NCBI GenBank assembly: GCA_038259155.1
Contig: JBBSPE010000119.1
Location: 1-14,013, forward strand
Direction of reading: 5' to 3'
DNA length: 14,013 nucleotides
Source of the DNA: JAABRT01 sp038259155
GTDB lineage: Bacteria; Gemmatimonadota; Gemmatimonadetes; Gemmatimonadales; Gemmatimonadaceae
The position numbers and the translations under genes are program-made. The notes under the pieces were generated by a model, which worked only from the letters and a program-made list of their open reading frames with translations, was not told the origin of the DNA and did not search any database. Shown one piece after another: positions 6,376 to 13,007 of the stretch. Position 1 is the stretch's first letter. Every line of letters starts with the position of its first letter.

Positions 6376-6873
6376 ATGACCGATCATCCGGATTCCACAC
6401 CCAGCGCCACGCCACCAGCGGCCGAGCGGGACGCGCAGTCGCACGCCTCGGCGTCCGCCCCTCCCGCGCCCCCGCGCCGCACGTTTGCTCGGCGGCACTG
6501 GGGCAAGCTCACGTTGCTGGCGTTCATCGGTGCGCCGGCGATCGTGTTTGCGATCTGGACGGTCATCGGACTGAATTTTGCGTATTCCGACGGTGAGCGC
6601 GCCGGATTCGTGCAGAAAATCTCGCGCAAGGGGTGGCTCTGCAAGACGTGGGAGGGCGAGCTGGCCCTCGCCACGATTCCGGGCAGCATGCCCATTCTGT
6701 GGACGTTCAGCGTTCGCGACGAGTCCATCGCCACGGCCATCGAGAAGAGCAACGGCCGGCGGGTCGTCCTCGCGTACGAAGAAAAGCCGTGGGTACCCAC
6801 CACCTGTTTTGGTGATACGAAATACTTTGTGACGTCCGTCCGTGTCGTGGGGAACGGCGCGGAACCGATGTAG
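6376..6873 (+). CDS. Single-span membrane protein, conserved, unknown function
   Basis: This 165-residue protein has a Pro/Ala/Ser-rich, probably disordered N-terminus (1-36), a basic stretch (RRTFARRHWGK), one membrane span at about residues 45-67 and a C-terminal domain of about 95 residues. The stretch FAYSDGERAGFVQKISRKGW (68-87) followed by LCKTWEGELAL looks strongly conserved. I recall this motif from short bacterial proteins sometimes mislabelled 6-phosphogluconate dehydrogenase, with no real enzymatic evidence. Cys89 and Cys144 could form a disulfide if the domain is periplasmic. The ATG at 6376 directly follows AAGGG. A TTG at 6346 would add ten residues without clear benefit. The upstream gap is shared with divergent ispG. 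Confidence 0.8.
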   Translation: MTDHPDSTPSATPPAAERDAQSHASASAPPAPPRRTFARRHWGKLTLLAFIGAPAIVFAIWTVIGLNFAYSDGERAGFVQKISRKGWLCKTWEGELALATIPGSMPILWTFSVRDESIATAIEKSNGRRVVLAYEEKPWVPTTCFGDTKYFVTSVRVVGNGAEPM

Positions 6874-6922
6874 CCCTGTGAGGTATGCGGCAGGACAACC
6901 TCGTCTCGATCGGGAGTCGTCC

Positions 6923-7663
6923 ATGCGCGAACAGCTCGCACCACACGTCGCACCACACGTCGCACCACACGTCGCACCACACGCGGTCCTCGCCAACGTT
7001 CGGCGCGTCGGGCCGCGTCGGGCCCGCACATTGGCCGCGGCCTCGGTCGCGCTGCTCGCCTCCACCGTGCTGCTGGCTCGCGCCACGCACGCGCAGCAGG
7101 GGGCGCGCTTCGGCGCCATCGTGGGCGCGAACTTTTCCACGTTGCGCGGGCTCGACGACGTGGACCTCGACAAGCGCACCGGTTCCATGGGCGGCATCAC
7201 GCTGCTGCTTCCGCTCGGCGCGTCCATGGCGCTGCAGCCGGAAGCGTTGCTCGTCACAGCGGGCGCCGAACCCAGCCGCTCGCCGGGCGACGGCGTGAAG
7301 TTCACGTATGCGCAGGTTCCGGTGTTGCTGCGGCTGTCGCTTGCGCCGAGCGCACCGATCGCACCGCACGTGTACGCGGGTCCTTACGTGGGACTGCAAA
7401 TCTCGTGTACCGTCGATTTTGGGGATCAGGACGGCGACTGCGAAGATGCGCCCGGCATCAACACCAAGACCGTGGACGTGGGCGGCATTGTGGGTGGCGG
7501 GCTCGACCTCAGCCTTGGCGGGATCGTGCTCACTGGTGGCGTTCGCTATGGATTCGGTGTGTCAACGATTGCCGAGTTCGAGACGGGTTCCGTCACCGAG
7601 TCGGCGAAGAACGGGGCGTTTGCGGTGTATACAGGCTTGTCCTTCCGTTTTGGCGGACGCTGA
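6923..7663 (+). CDS. Outer-membrane beta-barrel protein (PorT/OMP_b-brl-like)
   Basis: This 246-residue secreted protein has a signal-peptide hydrophobic core at about residues 36-51 and a probable cleavage site after Ala57 (ATHA/QQ). The mature part (FGAIVGANFSTL, then alternating strands, ending YTGLSFRFGGR) has the glycine- and aromatic-rich strand pattern of small beta-barrels; many PorT-like proteins look like this. Cys residues in ISCTVDFGDQDGDCED may form an extracellular-loop disulfide, and the Asp-rich loop could bind a cation. The unusual point is the 35-residue extension before the signal core, which includes APHV repeats. The ATG at 6923 has GGGAG at 6912-6916 upstream, supporting this start. 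An in-frame start at 6842 would overlap the preceding gene. Ligand and function are unknown. Confidence 0.8.
   Translation: MREQLAPHVAPHVAPHVAPHAVLANVRRVGPRRARTLAAASVALLASTVLLARATHAQQGARFGAIVGANFSTLRGLDDVDLDKRTGSMGGITLLLPLGASMALQPEALLVTAGAEPSRSPGDGVKFTYAQVPVLLRLSLAPSAPIAPHVYAGPYVGLQISCTVDFGDQDGDCEDAPGINTKTVDVGGIVGGGLDLSLGGIVLTGGVRYGFGVSTIAEFETGSVTESAKNGAFAVYTGLSFRFGGR
6937..6984 (+). repeat. Four tandem copies of a 12-bp unit encoding APHV
   Basis: The unit CGCACCACACGT occurs at 6937-6948, 6949-6960 and 6961-6972 exactly, and at 6973-6984 with one change in the last base. It is in frame with the beta-barrel gene and gives repeated Ala-Pro-His-Val upstream of the signal-peptide core. Copy-number change would keep the frame, so length variation should be tolerated. 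Confidence 0.9.
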
Positions 7664-7680
7664 CACTCTCGTTCGCCGTT

Positions 7681-7710
7681 TGTGTACAAGAGTGTACAAG
7701 AGTGTACAAG
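7681..7710 (+). repeat. Three 10-bp direct repeats with TGTACA cores
   Basis: TGTGTACAAG, AGTGTACAAG and AGTGTACAAG follow one another without gaps. Each contains the palindrome TGTACA, and the 10-bp period places the cores on one face of the helix. They begin 17 bp after the stop of one beta-barrel gene and lie about 110 bp before the next. An operator array is possible; no -35/-10 pair could be assigned next to it. Confidence 0.6.
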
Positions 7711-7738
7711 CGACAGTTGCAGCACTCCCCGCCGGCAT

Positions 7739-7792
7739 CCTCCGGTGGCGCACCGAAACGGCGCGCGATGCGGTGGGGAGCACCACCGGAGG
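7739..7792 (+). repeat. Perfect 10-bp inverted repeat in the leader of the next gene
   Basis: CCTCCGGTGG (7739-7748) is the exact reverse complement of CCACCGGAGG (7783-7792). CACCG/CGGTG inside extends the pairing slightly off axis. It ends 19 bp before the GGAG ribosome-binding site of the downstream beta-barrel gene, so as RNA it would be a 5' leader hairpin. Confidence 0.5.
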
Positions 7793-7821
7793 CACACACT
7801 TCCCAATGAACGGAGTTTTTC

Positions 7822-8394
7822 ATGCACGCACGTACTGTACGAATGTTTGGACTCGCCGCCGGTTTGGCGCTCGTCACGAGCGTCGCCGCTGCACAGGATT
7901 CCAAGCCGATCTCGTTTGGCGCGATGGCTGGACTGTCGCTGCCGATGGGTGACCTCGGTGATGCGGTCAGCAGCGGCTACAACATCACCGGCAACGTATA
8001 TCTCACGCCAAGCTCGACGGGCCGGCTCCGGTTTCGCGGCGATGTGGGGTATGAGAGCTTTTCTGCAAAGGACAACTCCGTGGGCAGTGACGCGACGTTC
8101 AGCGTGCTTTCTGTGACAGGCAACGTCATTTTCCCGCTGGGACAGGCGTCGTCGGAAGGTGGCATTCGCCCATATCTCATCGGCGGCGGTGGCATGTACC
8201 GCGGCACAACCAAGACGGAGCTTCTCGGCGCCAGCGTCTCCACGTCCGACACCAATCTGGGCATCGCCGTGGGTGGTGGCCTTGAGTTCAAGCTCTCCGG
8301 CTTCTCCACCTTCGCCGAAGCGCGCTTCACCAACGTGTTCAGCGAGGGCGACAGCTCCACCTGGATCCCGATCACTTTCGGCATCCGGTTCTAA
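7822..8394 (+). CDS. Small outer-membrane beta-barrel protein (OmpA/OMP_b-brl-like)
   Basis: This 190-residue protein has a clean signal peptide (MHARTVRMFGLAAGLALVTS, then VAAA/Q, cleavage after Ala24). The mature protein starts with SFGAMAGLSLPMGDLGDAV, a common opening of eight-stranded barrels. It continues with alternating strands (GRLRFRGDVGYESF, RPYLIGGGGMYRG, NLGIAVGGGLEFKL, FSTFAEARFTNVF) and ends ITFGIRF, with the terminal aromatic residue recognised by the BAM machinery. ATG at 7822 has GGAG at 7812-7815. It follows another barrel gene by 158 bp but shows little resemblance beyond the fold. Function is unknown. Two hairpins after the stop suggest that it ends a transcript. Confidence 0.83.
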   Translation: MHARTVRMFGLAAGLALVTSVAAAQDSKPISFGAMAGLSLPMGDLGDAVSSGYNITGNVYLTPSSTGRLRFRGDVGYESFSAKDNSVGSDATFSVLSVTGNVIFPLGQASSEGGIRPYLIGGGGMYRGTTKTELLGASVSTSDTNLGIAVGGGLEFKLSGFSTFAEARFTNVFSEGDSSTWIPITFGIRF

Positions 8395-8408
8395 GCACGT
8401 GGTGTGAT

Positions 8409-8485
8409 CCGTCGCGCGTCCGTTATGCATCGGACCCGACGGCAACTGTTCGTCATGGCCTGTCCCACGCAGCGTGGGGCAGGCC
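8409..8485 (+). terminator. Two consecutive hairpins after the beta-barrel gene
   Basis: The first hairpin (8409-8442) pairs CCGTCG with CGACGG and GTCCG with CGGAC around an 8-nt loop. The second (8457-8485) has a 12-bp stem with one G-U pair, GGCCTGTCCCAC against GTGGGGCAGGCC, around a 5-nt loop. Only a weak GTGTT follows, so intrinsic termination is plausible but not textbook. A further inverted repeat (GTGCGACGG at 8502-8510, CCGTCGCAC at 8551-8559) encloses a GCGGCC-rich palindrome before the next gene. Confidence 0.45.
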
Positions 8486-8596
8486 GTGTTGCACATAAGG
8501 GGTGCGACGGCGTGATTCCGTGCCGCGGCGGCCGCGGCGGCCGCGTCTGACCGTCGCACGCGGCAACAACTCCCCCGCTCCTCGCGTTGTCTCCAG

Positions 8597-9907
8597 ATGA
8601 GCACAGAGACTGACACGGTCGTGGTGGTTGGCGCGGGAATCGCCGGACTCGTCGCGGCCATCGAGCTGCAGCGTGCAGGGCGCCACGTGACCGTGCTGGA
8701 GGCTGCGACGGAAGTCGGCGGGCGGGTCCGCACCACGGTGCGCGACGGGTTCGTGCTCGACCACGGCTTTCAGGTGCTCTTCACGGCCTATCCCGTGCTC
8801 AACCGCTACCTCGATCAGGCGGCGCTTGACCTGCGCACGTTCCAGCCGGCCGCGCGCCTGTCGCGCGAAGACGGCTCGGCGCCTCTCGTTGGCGACGCGC
8901 TCAACGATCCGTCGCTGCTCCTGCCGTCGCTCACCGGCGGTGCGCTCCCCATGCGCGACCTGTTCCGCATGCTGCGCCTGCGTCAGCTCGCGACCTCGCT
9001 CTCCGTTGATGATTGCTTTGCACCGCAGTTTGCCGGTGTATCCACGCGCGCGTTCCTGGACGCGCGTGGATTCTCGCAGGCCACGATCAACGGATTCTTC
9101 GCCCCGTTCTACGGTGGCATCCTGCTTGATCGCACGCTCACCACACGCGCGAGCGTGTTGCTGTTCACCTTCAAGATGCTGGCCGAGGGGCGCACGGCGG
9201 TGCCGGCCGGTGGCATGGGTGCCATCCCTCGCCAGCTTGCCGCACAGCTCGCGCCCGGCACGGTGCGCTGCGGCTGCCGCGTGCGTGCGCTGTGCATGCA
9301 GGCACAGCGTGCGAGCGGTGTGGTACTCGATGACGGCTCGTCCATTGCCGCGGCCCACGTGGTGGTGGCCACCGACCTGATCACAGCGCGAGCGCTGACG
9401 CACACCGCCAACGTCACGCTGTCCGAACCGCTCGGCGTTCTGGGATGCACCACTGTGTACTATGCCGCGTGCCAGGCGTTGCTTCCGGGCAAGGCGCTCT
9501 GGTTGAACGCGCGCGCCGATGCGGTGGTGAGCCATGCGATCACCATGAGCAACGTCGCCACCGAGTACGCGCCGGCCGGCCGACATCTGATCGCCGCGAC
9601 GGTGCTCGGCGACGCCGCGACGCACGATGATGCCACACTCGACGCCGCGGTGCGCCGCGATCTGGGGCGCATGGCGCCTGACCACGATGCAACGGCGCTC
9701 GAGACGATCGCGACGTGGCGCGTTCCACTGGCGCAGTTCGCGCAGCCGGTGCTGCCGCCCAACGCTGCAGTCTCGCCGGCCGCGGCCACCGAGGTGCCCA
9801 ACCTCTGGCGGGCCAGCGAGGTGCTGCACTCCAGTTCGCTGGACGGGGCGGCGCGGGGCGGGGTGTTGGCGGCGCGGGCCGTGCTCGGTGCGGCGGTGTC
9901 CACCTGA
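8597..9907 (+). CDS. FAD-dependent amine oxidase / phytoene-desaturase-like oxidoreductase
   Basis: This 436-residue flavoprotein opens directly with a Rossmann dinucleotide-binding motif, VVVVGAGIAGLVAAIELQRAG (8-28), followed by the acidic Glu35 that binds the FAD ribose and GGR (41-43). This is the pattern of the NAD(P)-binding-8/amino-oxidase superfamily, which includes protoporphyrinogen oxidase, phytoene desaturase and amine oxidases. The C-terminal segment WRASEVLHSSSLDGAARGG is the matching FAD-contact motif near the end of such enzymes. Its substrate cannot be read from sequence; carotenoid, porphyrin or amine oxidation are all possible. It seems to stand alone: hairpins precede it and an opposing terminator follows. 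ATG at 8597 places the Rossmann motif at the usual distance; Shine-Dalgarno is weak. Confidence 0.85.
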   Translation: MSTETDTVVVVGAGIAGLVAAIELQRAGRHVTVLEAATEVGGRVRTTVRDGFVLDHGFQVLFTAYPVLNRYLDQAALDLRTFQPAARLSREDGSAPLVGDALNDPSLLLPSLTGGALPMRDLFRMLRLRQLATSLSVDDCFAPQFAGVSTRAFLDARGFSQATINGFFAPFYGGILLDRTLTTRASVLLFTFKMLAEGRTAVPAGGMGAIPRQLAAQLAPGTVRCGCRVRALCMQAQRASGVVLDDGSSIAAAHVVVATDLITARALTHTANVTLSEPLGVLGCTTVYYAACQALLPGKALWLNARADAVVSHAITMSNVATEYAPAGRHLIAATVLGDAATHDDATLDAAVRRDLGRMAPDHDATALETIATWRVPLAQFAQPVLPPNAAVSPAAATEVPNLWRASEVLHSSSLDGAARGGVLAARAVLGAAVST

Positions 9908-10014
9908 GACAGCGCGGCCTCGCCTGGGCGCGGGCTGGCGCCGCCCTCTGAAAGATGCTCGGCACGTACCGGACGAGGCCTGCGCAGGCTGCGATTTCAC
10001 GACGGACGTGGACG

Positions 10015-10050
10015 AAAAAAAGCGCGCCCGGCTGATTGGCCGGGCGCGCT
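10015..10050 (-). terminator. Intrinsic terminator of the minus-strand beta-barrel gene
   Basis: Read on the minus strand, GCGCGCCCGGC (10049-10039) and GCCGGGCGCGC (10032-10022) form a perfect 11-bp stem around a 6-nt loop, followed by seven T residues (10021-10015). It begins about 40 bp past the stop codon of the gene at 10091-10621. On the plus strand TTGCTGTTGCTT follows, so it may also stop transcription from the oxidoreductase gene. Confidence 0.92.
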
Positions 10051-10090
10051 TGCTGTTGCTTGGTGGGCGCGGATGAGCGCGCCCGACTGC

Positions 10091-10621
10091 TCAGAACTTG
10101 AGCGAGCCGCCGAGGTAGAGCTCCGGCACGTCGCCGAGACCGAGCTGTGCGAAGGCGCCGAACTTGGGCGTGAACATCCAGCGGCCGCCGATGTTGAAGC
10201 CGACAACCGTGTCGGAATCGCTGTAGAGGTCGTTGTCACCCGGAAAGTTGAAGTTGGAGTCGTACGAATAGCGCACGATTCCTACAGCAATGCCGCCGTA
10301 CAGGTCGAGTTGGGGCACGTCGGGCAGCGCCAAGTGCACGTTGCCGTTGGCCAAGATCGGGAGCGACGTAAACTTGCCGATAACTCCGGCATCCTGACTG
10401 AAGTAACCCACCGTGCCACCAATGCCGAGCGTGAGGTTGGGGGCCAGCTCAAGCAGGCTGTACTCGAACGATCCGGCAACACCCGTCCCATTATCGCTGA
10501 GGAGGCCGACGCTCACCAGCTTGGAGCCGGGCGTGAATGCACCCTGGGCAACGGCAGAGGACAGCGGAAGCGCGACGGTGGCAAGCACCGCGACAGCGAA
10601 CGTGCGGAGGGATCTGCTCAT
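10091..10621 (-). CDS. Small outer-membrane beta-barrel protein
   Basis: This 176-residue protein has a typical signal peptide (MSRSLRTFAVAVLATVALPL, then SSAVA/Q, cleavage after Ala25). The mature part has strand-like segments such as SKLVSVGLLSD, NLTLGIGGTVGYFSQ, LDLYGGIAVGIVRYSYD, VVGFNIGGRWMF and KFGAFAQLGLGD, and ends LYLGGSLKF with a terminal Phe, as in BAM-assembled barrels. An Asn/Asp-rich loop (DSNFNFPGDNDLYSDSD) is probably extracellular. The ATG at 10621 is preceded by AAGGA with a 5-nt spacer, which decides the start over an in-frame ATG at 10696. It is monocistronic, with its own terminator. Function unknown. Confidence 0.85.
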   Translation of the reverse strand: MSRSLRTFAVAVLATVALPLSSAVAQGAFTPGSKLVSVGLLSDNGTGVAGSFEYSLLELAPNLTLGIGGTVGYFSQDAGVIGKFTSLPILANGNVHLALPDVPQLDLYGGIAVGIVRYSYDSNFNFPGDNDLYSDSDTVVGFNIGGRWMFTPKFGAFAQLGLGDVPELYLGGSLKF

Positions 10622-10727
10622 GGAATTCCTTGGGTAGGGTATGTGATCGGGAAGTGCAATAGGCATCAAATAGACACCCGCGAGAGGTCGCGTCAAGAGT
10701 CCAGACGCGAGGCCCCCGCTCGTTGTC

Positions 10728-10774
10728 TCACCGCAATGGCTGCGGTGACGTCAGGTGCATCGCCAGCGATGGCG
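10728..10774 (-). terminator. Paired hairpins downstream of argH
   Basis: Past the argH stop on the minus strand lie CGCCA/TGGCG with a 4-nt loop (10761-10774) and TCACCGCA/TGCGGTGA, a perfect 8-bp stem with a 5-nt loop (10728-10748). No T-run follows, so this is at best a weak or Rho-assisted end of transcription. Confidence 0.35.
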
Positions 10775-10794
10775 GCGTGCTGGACGTGGCCAGC

Positions 10795-12234
10795 TTATAG
10801 CGCGCTCAACCGCGCGCGGGCCGCCTGCAGCTGCTGGGCCACCGCCTCACGCCCGGTGCCACCCGGCACATTGCGCACCGCCAACGACGCCTCGATGTCC
10901 AGCGCATCCATCACGTCCTCGCCAAACAGCGCGTGCGCCGCCCGCACCTGCGAAACCGGCAGCTCGTCCAGCTCCACACCGGCTTGTTCTGCCTCACGAA
11001 CGAGTCGTCCCACTGCGCCGTGCGCTTCGCGGAACGACGCGCCCTTACGCACGAGATAGTCGGCGAGGTCAGTGGCCATCATGCCACCCGTCACCGCCGC
11101 CCGCATGCGCGCGCGATCAAAGCGCAACTCGGCCACCGCACCGGCCATGGCCGGCAACACCAGCAACAACATGTCCACGGCGTTGAACAGCGCCCGCTTG
11201 TCGTCCTGCAGATCCTTGCTGTAGCCGCTCGGCAAACCTTTGAGCGTGGCCAGCATGGCCACCAGATCACCCAGCACACGCGCGCCGGAACCACGCGCGA
11301 GTTCGAACACATCCGGATTGCGCTTCTGCGGCATCATGCTGGAGCCGGTGCTGAAGCGATCCCCGAACTTCACGAATCCGAACTCGCTCGAACCGTACAC
11401 GATCAGGTCTTCGGCCAGCCGCGAGCAGTGCGCCGCCGTGAGCGCGCAGCAGAAGAGCGCCTCGGCCACAAAATCGCGGTCGCCCGTCGCGTCAATGCTG
11501 TTGGGCGAGATCTCGGCAAAGCCGAGCTCCGTGCGCAGCAGCTCGCGCGAAATGGGAAACGCGCTGCCGGCAATGGCGCCCGAACCAAGCGGCATCACGG
11601 CGGCACCACGCGAGGCCGCCGCAAACCGTGCACGATCGCGCTCCAGCGGCCAGAAGTGCGACAGCAGCCAGTGTGTACCGTTCACCGGCTGCGCCCGCTG
11701 CAGGTGCGTGTAGGCCGGCAGCACCGCGTCACTCAGTGCGTCAGCCTGCGCGACGAGCGCCTGTTCGAGTTCACGCACCGCGCCGTCGATTGTGGTGCAG
11801 GCACTCATGGCCCACAAACGCGTGGCGGTGGCCACCTGATCGTTGCGGGACCGCCCGGTATGCAAACGGGACGCGGGTGCGCCGGCCTCCTCGTGCAGCA
11901 GCCGGTCGATCATGGTGTGAATGTCTTCGTCCGTGGCCACCGACGGCTCACCCGCGGCAAAGCGATCGGCCACGCGGTCGAGGCCATCGCGCACCGTGGT
12001 GCACTCGCTCACCGAGTACACGCCGGCATCGGCCAGCGCGAGCGCCCACGCCTTGGACAAGCGGATGTCGTGCGGCCACAGCCGATAGTCCACGCCGATG
12101 GAGCGGTTGACGGCGTCGAGCAGCGGGTGCGGACCCGTGGCAAAGCGGCCCCCCCACAGCTTGTGCGTGCCCTCGGCGGAGGGCGCCGGTGTGTTGCCGG
12201 CGCCGGAGTCAGGGACGTGTGCGTCGTCCGTCAT
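10795..12234 (-). CDS. argH: Argininosuccinate lyase
   Basis: ArgH splits argininosuccinate into arginine and fumarate, the last step of arginine synthesis, as a cytoplasmic homotetramer. This 479-residue protein has the family landmarks: KLWGGRF (25-31), LHTGRSRNDQVATATRLW (124-141), YTHLQRAQPV (175-184, with the general-acid/base His177) and the fumarase/lyase signature GSSMMPQKRNPD (297-308, with catalytic Ser298). The first 24 residues are a poorly conserved lead-in. ATG at 12234 is chosen because KLWGGRF follows at the usual distance; the frame is open far upstream, but that extension runs through the AT-rich promoter region. Shine-Dalgarno is weak. It has its own likely promoter at about 12388-12416 and does not overlap argR. 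Confidence 0.96.
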   Translation of the reverse strand: MTDDAHVPDSGAGNTPAPSAEGTHKLWGGRFATGPHPLLDAVNRSIGVDYRLWPHDIRLSKAWALALADAGVYSVSECTTVRDGLDRVADRFAAGEPSVATDEDIHTMIDRLLHEEAGAPASRLHTGRSRNDQVATATRLWAMSACTTIDGAVRELEQALVAQADALSDAVLPAYTHLQRAQPVNGTHWLLSHFWPLERDRARFAAASRGAAVMPLGSGAIAGSAFPISRELLRTELGFAEISPNSIDATGDRDFVAEALFCCALTAAHCSRLAEDLIVYGSSEFGFVKFGDRFSTGSSMMPQKRNPDVFELARGSGARVLGDLVAMLATLKGLPSGYSKDLQDDKRALFNAVDMLLLVLPAMAGAVAELRFDRARMRAAVTGGMMATDLADYLVRKGASFREAHGAVGRLVREAEQAGVELDELPVSQVRAAHALFGEDVMDALDIEASLAVRNVPGGTGREAVAQQLQAARARLSAL

Positions 12235-12305
12235 GCGCCGAGCGTGGGAAACACGAACTCGCGCACAAGCTCGCCGCTGCAGGCGAACGCGAAGGTATGC
12301 GGCAT
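12231..12305 (-). other. Possible 24-codon leader ORF ending at the argH start
   Basis: An ATG at 12305 opens a 24-codon frame whose TGA (12231-12233) overlaps the argH ATG in an ATGA arrangement. It would lie within the transcript predicted to begin near 12381. It contains only one Arg codon, so classical arginine attenuation is not suggested. Coupling to argH, which lacks a good Shine-Dalgarno, is possible, but no ribosome-binding site is visible for the leader ORF either. Confidence 0.2.
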
Positions 12306-12370
12306 AAATTGCTGAGTCGAGGTTCGGAAAAGCGTGTGAACAGGCGTGGGCGCTTTTTCGTGCTGGATAG

Positions 12371-12416
12371 TTATGCAAGAACAATGCATAATGATGCCAT
12401 TTTGCCCCTCGGGCAA
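12371..12416 (-). promoter_or_regulatory. Candidate argH promoter with overlapping ArgR-like operator
   Basis: On the minus strand TTGCCC (12416-12411), a 17-nt spacer and CATTAT (12393-12388) form a plausible sigma-70 promoter with a start near 12381 and a leader of about 147 nt. Over the -10 and start lies the perfect inverted repeat TTATGCA-N7-TGCATAA (12371-12391). The sub-pattern ATGCA-N7-TGCAT recurs at the argC promoter. A further odd palindrome TATGC-G-GCATA lies at 12296-12306. The AT-rich patch stands out sharply from the GC-rich surroundings. Confidence 0.5.
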
Positions 12417-12461
12417 GGCGTGCCCGGTGGCTGCCGTGGGATGTTACCCACCGCCTCCAAT

Positions 12462-12926
12462 CTACGCCGATGGATGTACGAGTGTTTTGAGGCGCCGCAC
12501 CACGCGCTCGCGGGCTTGCGGGGACCGGCAGATGATGAGGACCGTGTCGTCGCCGGCGATGGTACCGAGAACGTCGCCCCACGACGCGCCGTCGAGCGCG
12601 GCGGCCACTGGCTGGGCGCCCGAGGGCACGGTGCGCGCCACCACCAGCATCTGCACCGCGTCCACGCCCAGCAGCAGTTGCGGCAGCAGGTGCTCGAGCT
12701 GCGGCGTGGTGTCCTCGCCGCCGCCGTCCGGGAACGCGTAGCGCACGCGGCCGTGGCTGTCGGGAATGCGCGCCAGCCGCAGCTCGCGGAGGTCACGCGA
12801 GAGGGTGGACTGGGTCACCTCCCACCCGCGCTGCTCCAGCAGTTTGCGCAGCTCTTCCTGGCTGGCCACCGCCTGGTCGGCCACCAGTTCCCGAATGGCC
12901 GTGTGGCGAGTGCTCTTGTCGTGCAC
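12462..12926 (-). CDS. argR: Arginine repressor ArgR
   Basis: ArgR is the arginine-responsive hexameric DNA-binding regulator of arginine biosynthesis genes. This 154-residue protein shows the winged-helix N-terminal domain (about 5-66) with the recognition-helix motif QSTLSRDLREL (39-49), and the C-terminal oligomerisation and arginine-binding domain with GTIAGDDTVLIICRS (121-135), where the GDDT acidic pair contacts arginine. Length is typical. The GTG at 12926 follows AGGAG with a 7-nt spacer, which settles the start; the frame continues upstream antisense to argC and is not real there. It is divergent from argC across a 72-bp gap that contains an ARG-box-like site, so autoregulation together with argC repression is likely. 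Confidence 0.95.
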   Translation of the reverse strand: MHDKSTRHTAIRELVADQAVASQEELRKLLEQRGWEVTQSTLSRDLRELRLARIPDSHGRVRYAFPDGGGEDTTPQLEHLLPQLLLGVDAVQMLVVARTVPSGAQPVAAALDGASWGDVLGTIAGDDTVLIICRSPQARERVVRRLKTLVHPSA

Positions 12927-12963
12927 GCCGGTCTCCTGTTTCACCAATGGTGCACCGAAGCGA

Positions 12964-13007
12964 TTGACAGCGCCGCGTTGCAAGAATATGCATTCTCTGT
13001 GCATAAT
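12964..13007 (+). promoter_or_regulatory. argC promoter with ARG box over the -10; likely leaderless start
   Basis: A perfect -35 TTGACA (12964-12969), a 17-nt spacer and TATGCA (12987-12992) place the transcription start about seven bases on, at 12999, which is the G of the argC GTG. The -10 is embedded in AGAAT-ATGC-ATTCT (12983-12996), which fits the ARG-box core (T/A)GAAT-N4-ATTC(A/T) known from E. coli and Bacillus. A second half-palindrome, TGCATAAT (13000-13007), is identical to bases 12385-12392 at argH. No Shine-Dalgarno precedes argC. Confidence 0.65.

Noticed and set aside
5589..6596. Plus-strand open frame of about 335 codons opposite ispG
   Set aside because: Antisense shadow of ispG that then runs out of frame through the 6376 gene; no motifs.
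6007..7305. Minus-strand open frame of about 432 codons opposite the 6376 and 6923 genes
   Set aside because: It overlaps three supported genes and its sequence is low-complexity.
6937..7710. Tandem repeats considered as a CRISPR remnant
   Set aside because: The 12-bp and 10-bp units have no spacers, are too short for CRISPR repeats, and one array is coding.
8453..10000. Minus-strand open frame of about 515 codons opposite the FAD oxidoreductase
   Set aside because: A shadow frame of GC-rich coding DNA: the translation is Arg/His/Gln-rich without motifs, whereas the plus strand has clear FAD-binding signatures.
10933..12315. Plus-strand open frame of about 460 codons opposite argH
   Set aside because: argH is unambiguous on the other strand; this translation has no recognisable fold or start signal.
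12189..12998. N-terminal extension of argC by about 270 codons
   Set aside because: It runs antisense through argR and through the predicted argC promoter; ArgC homology begins right after the GTG at 12999.
13002..13007. CATAAT as the argC -10 element, with TTGCAA at 12978 as the -35
   Set aside because: Although CATAAT is close to consensus, transcription would begin near 13014, inside the coding sequence and past the only suitable start codon; TTGACA-N17-TATGCA fits better.
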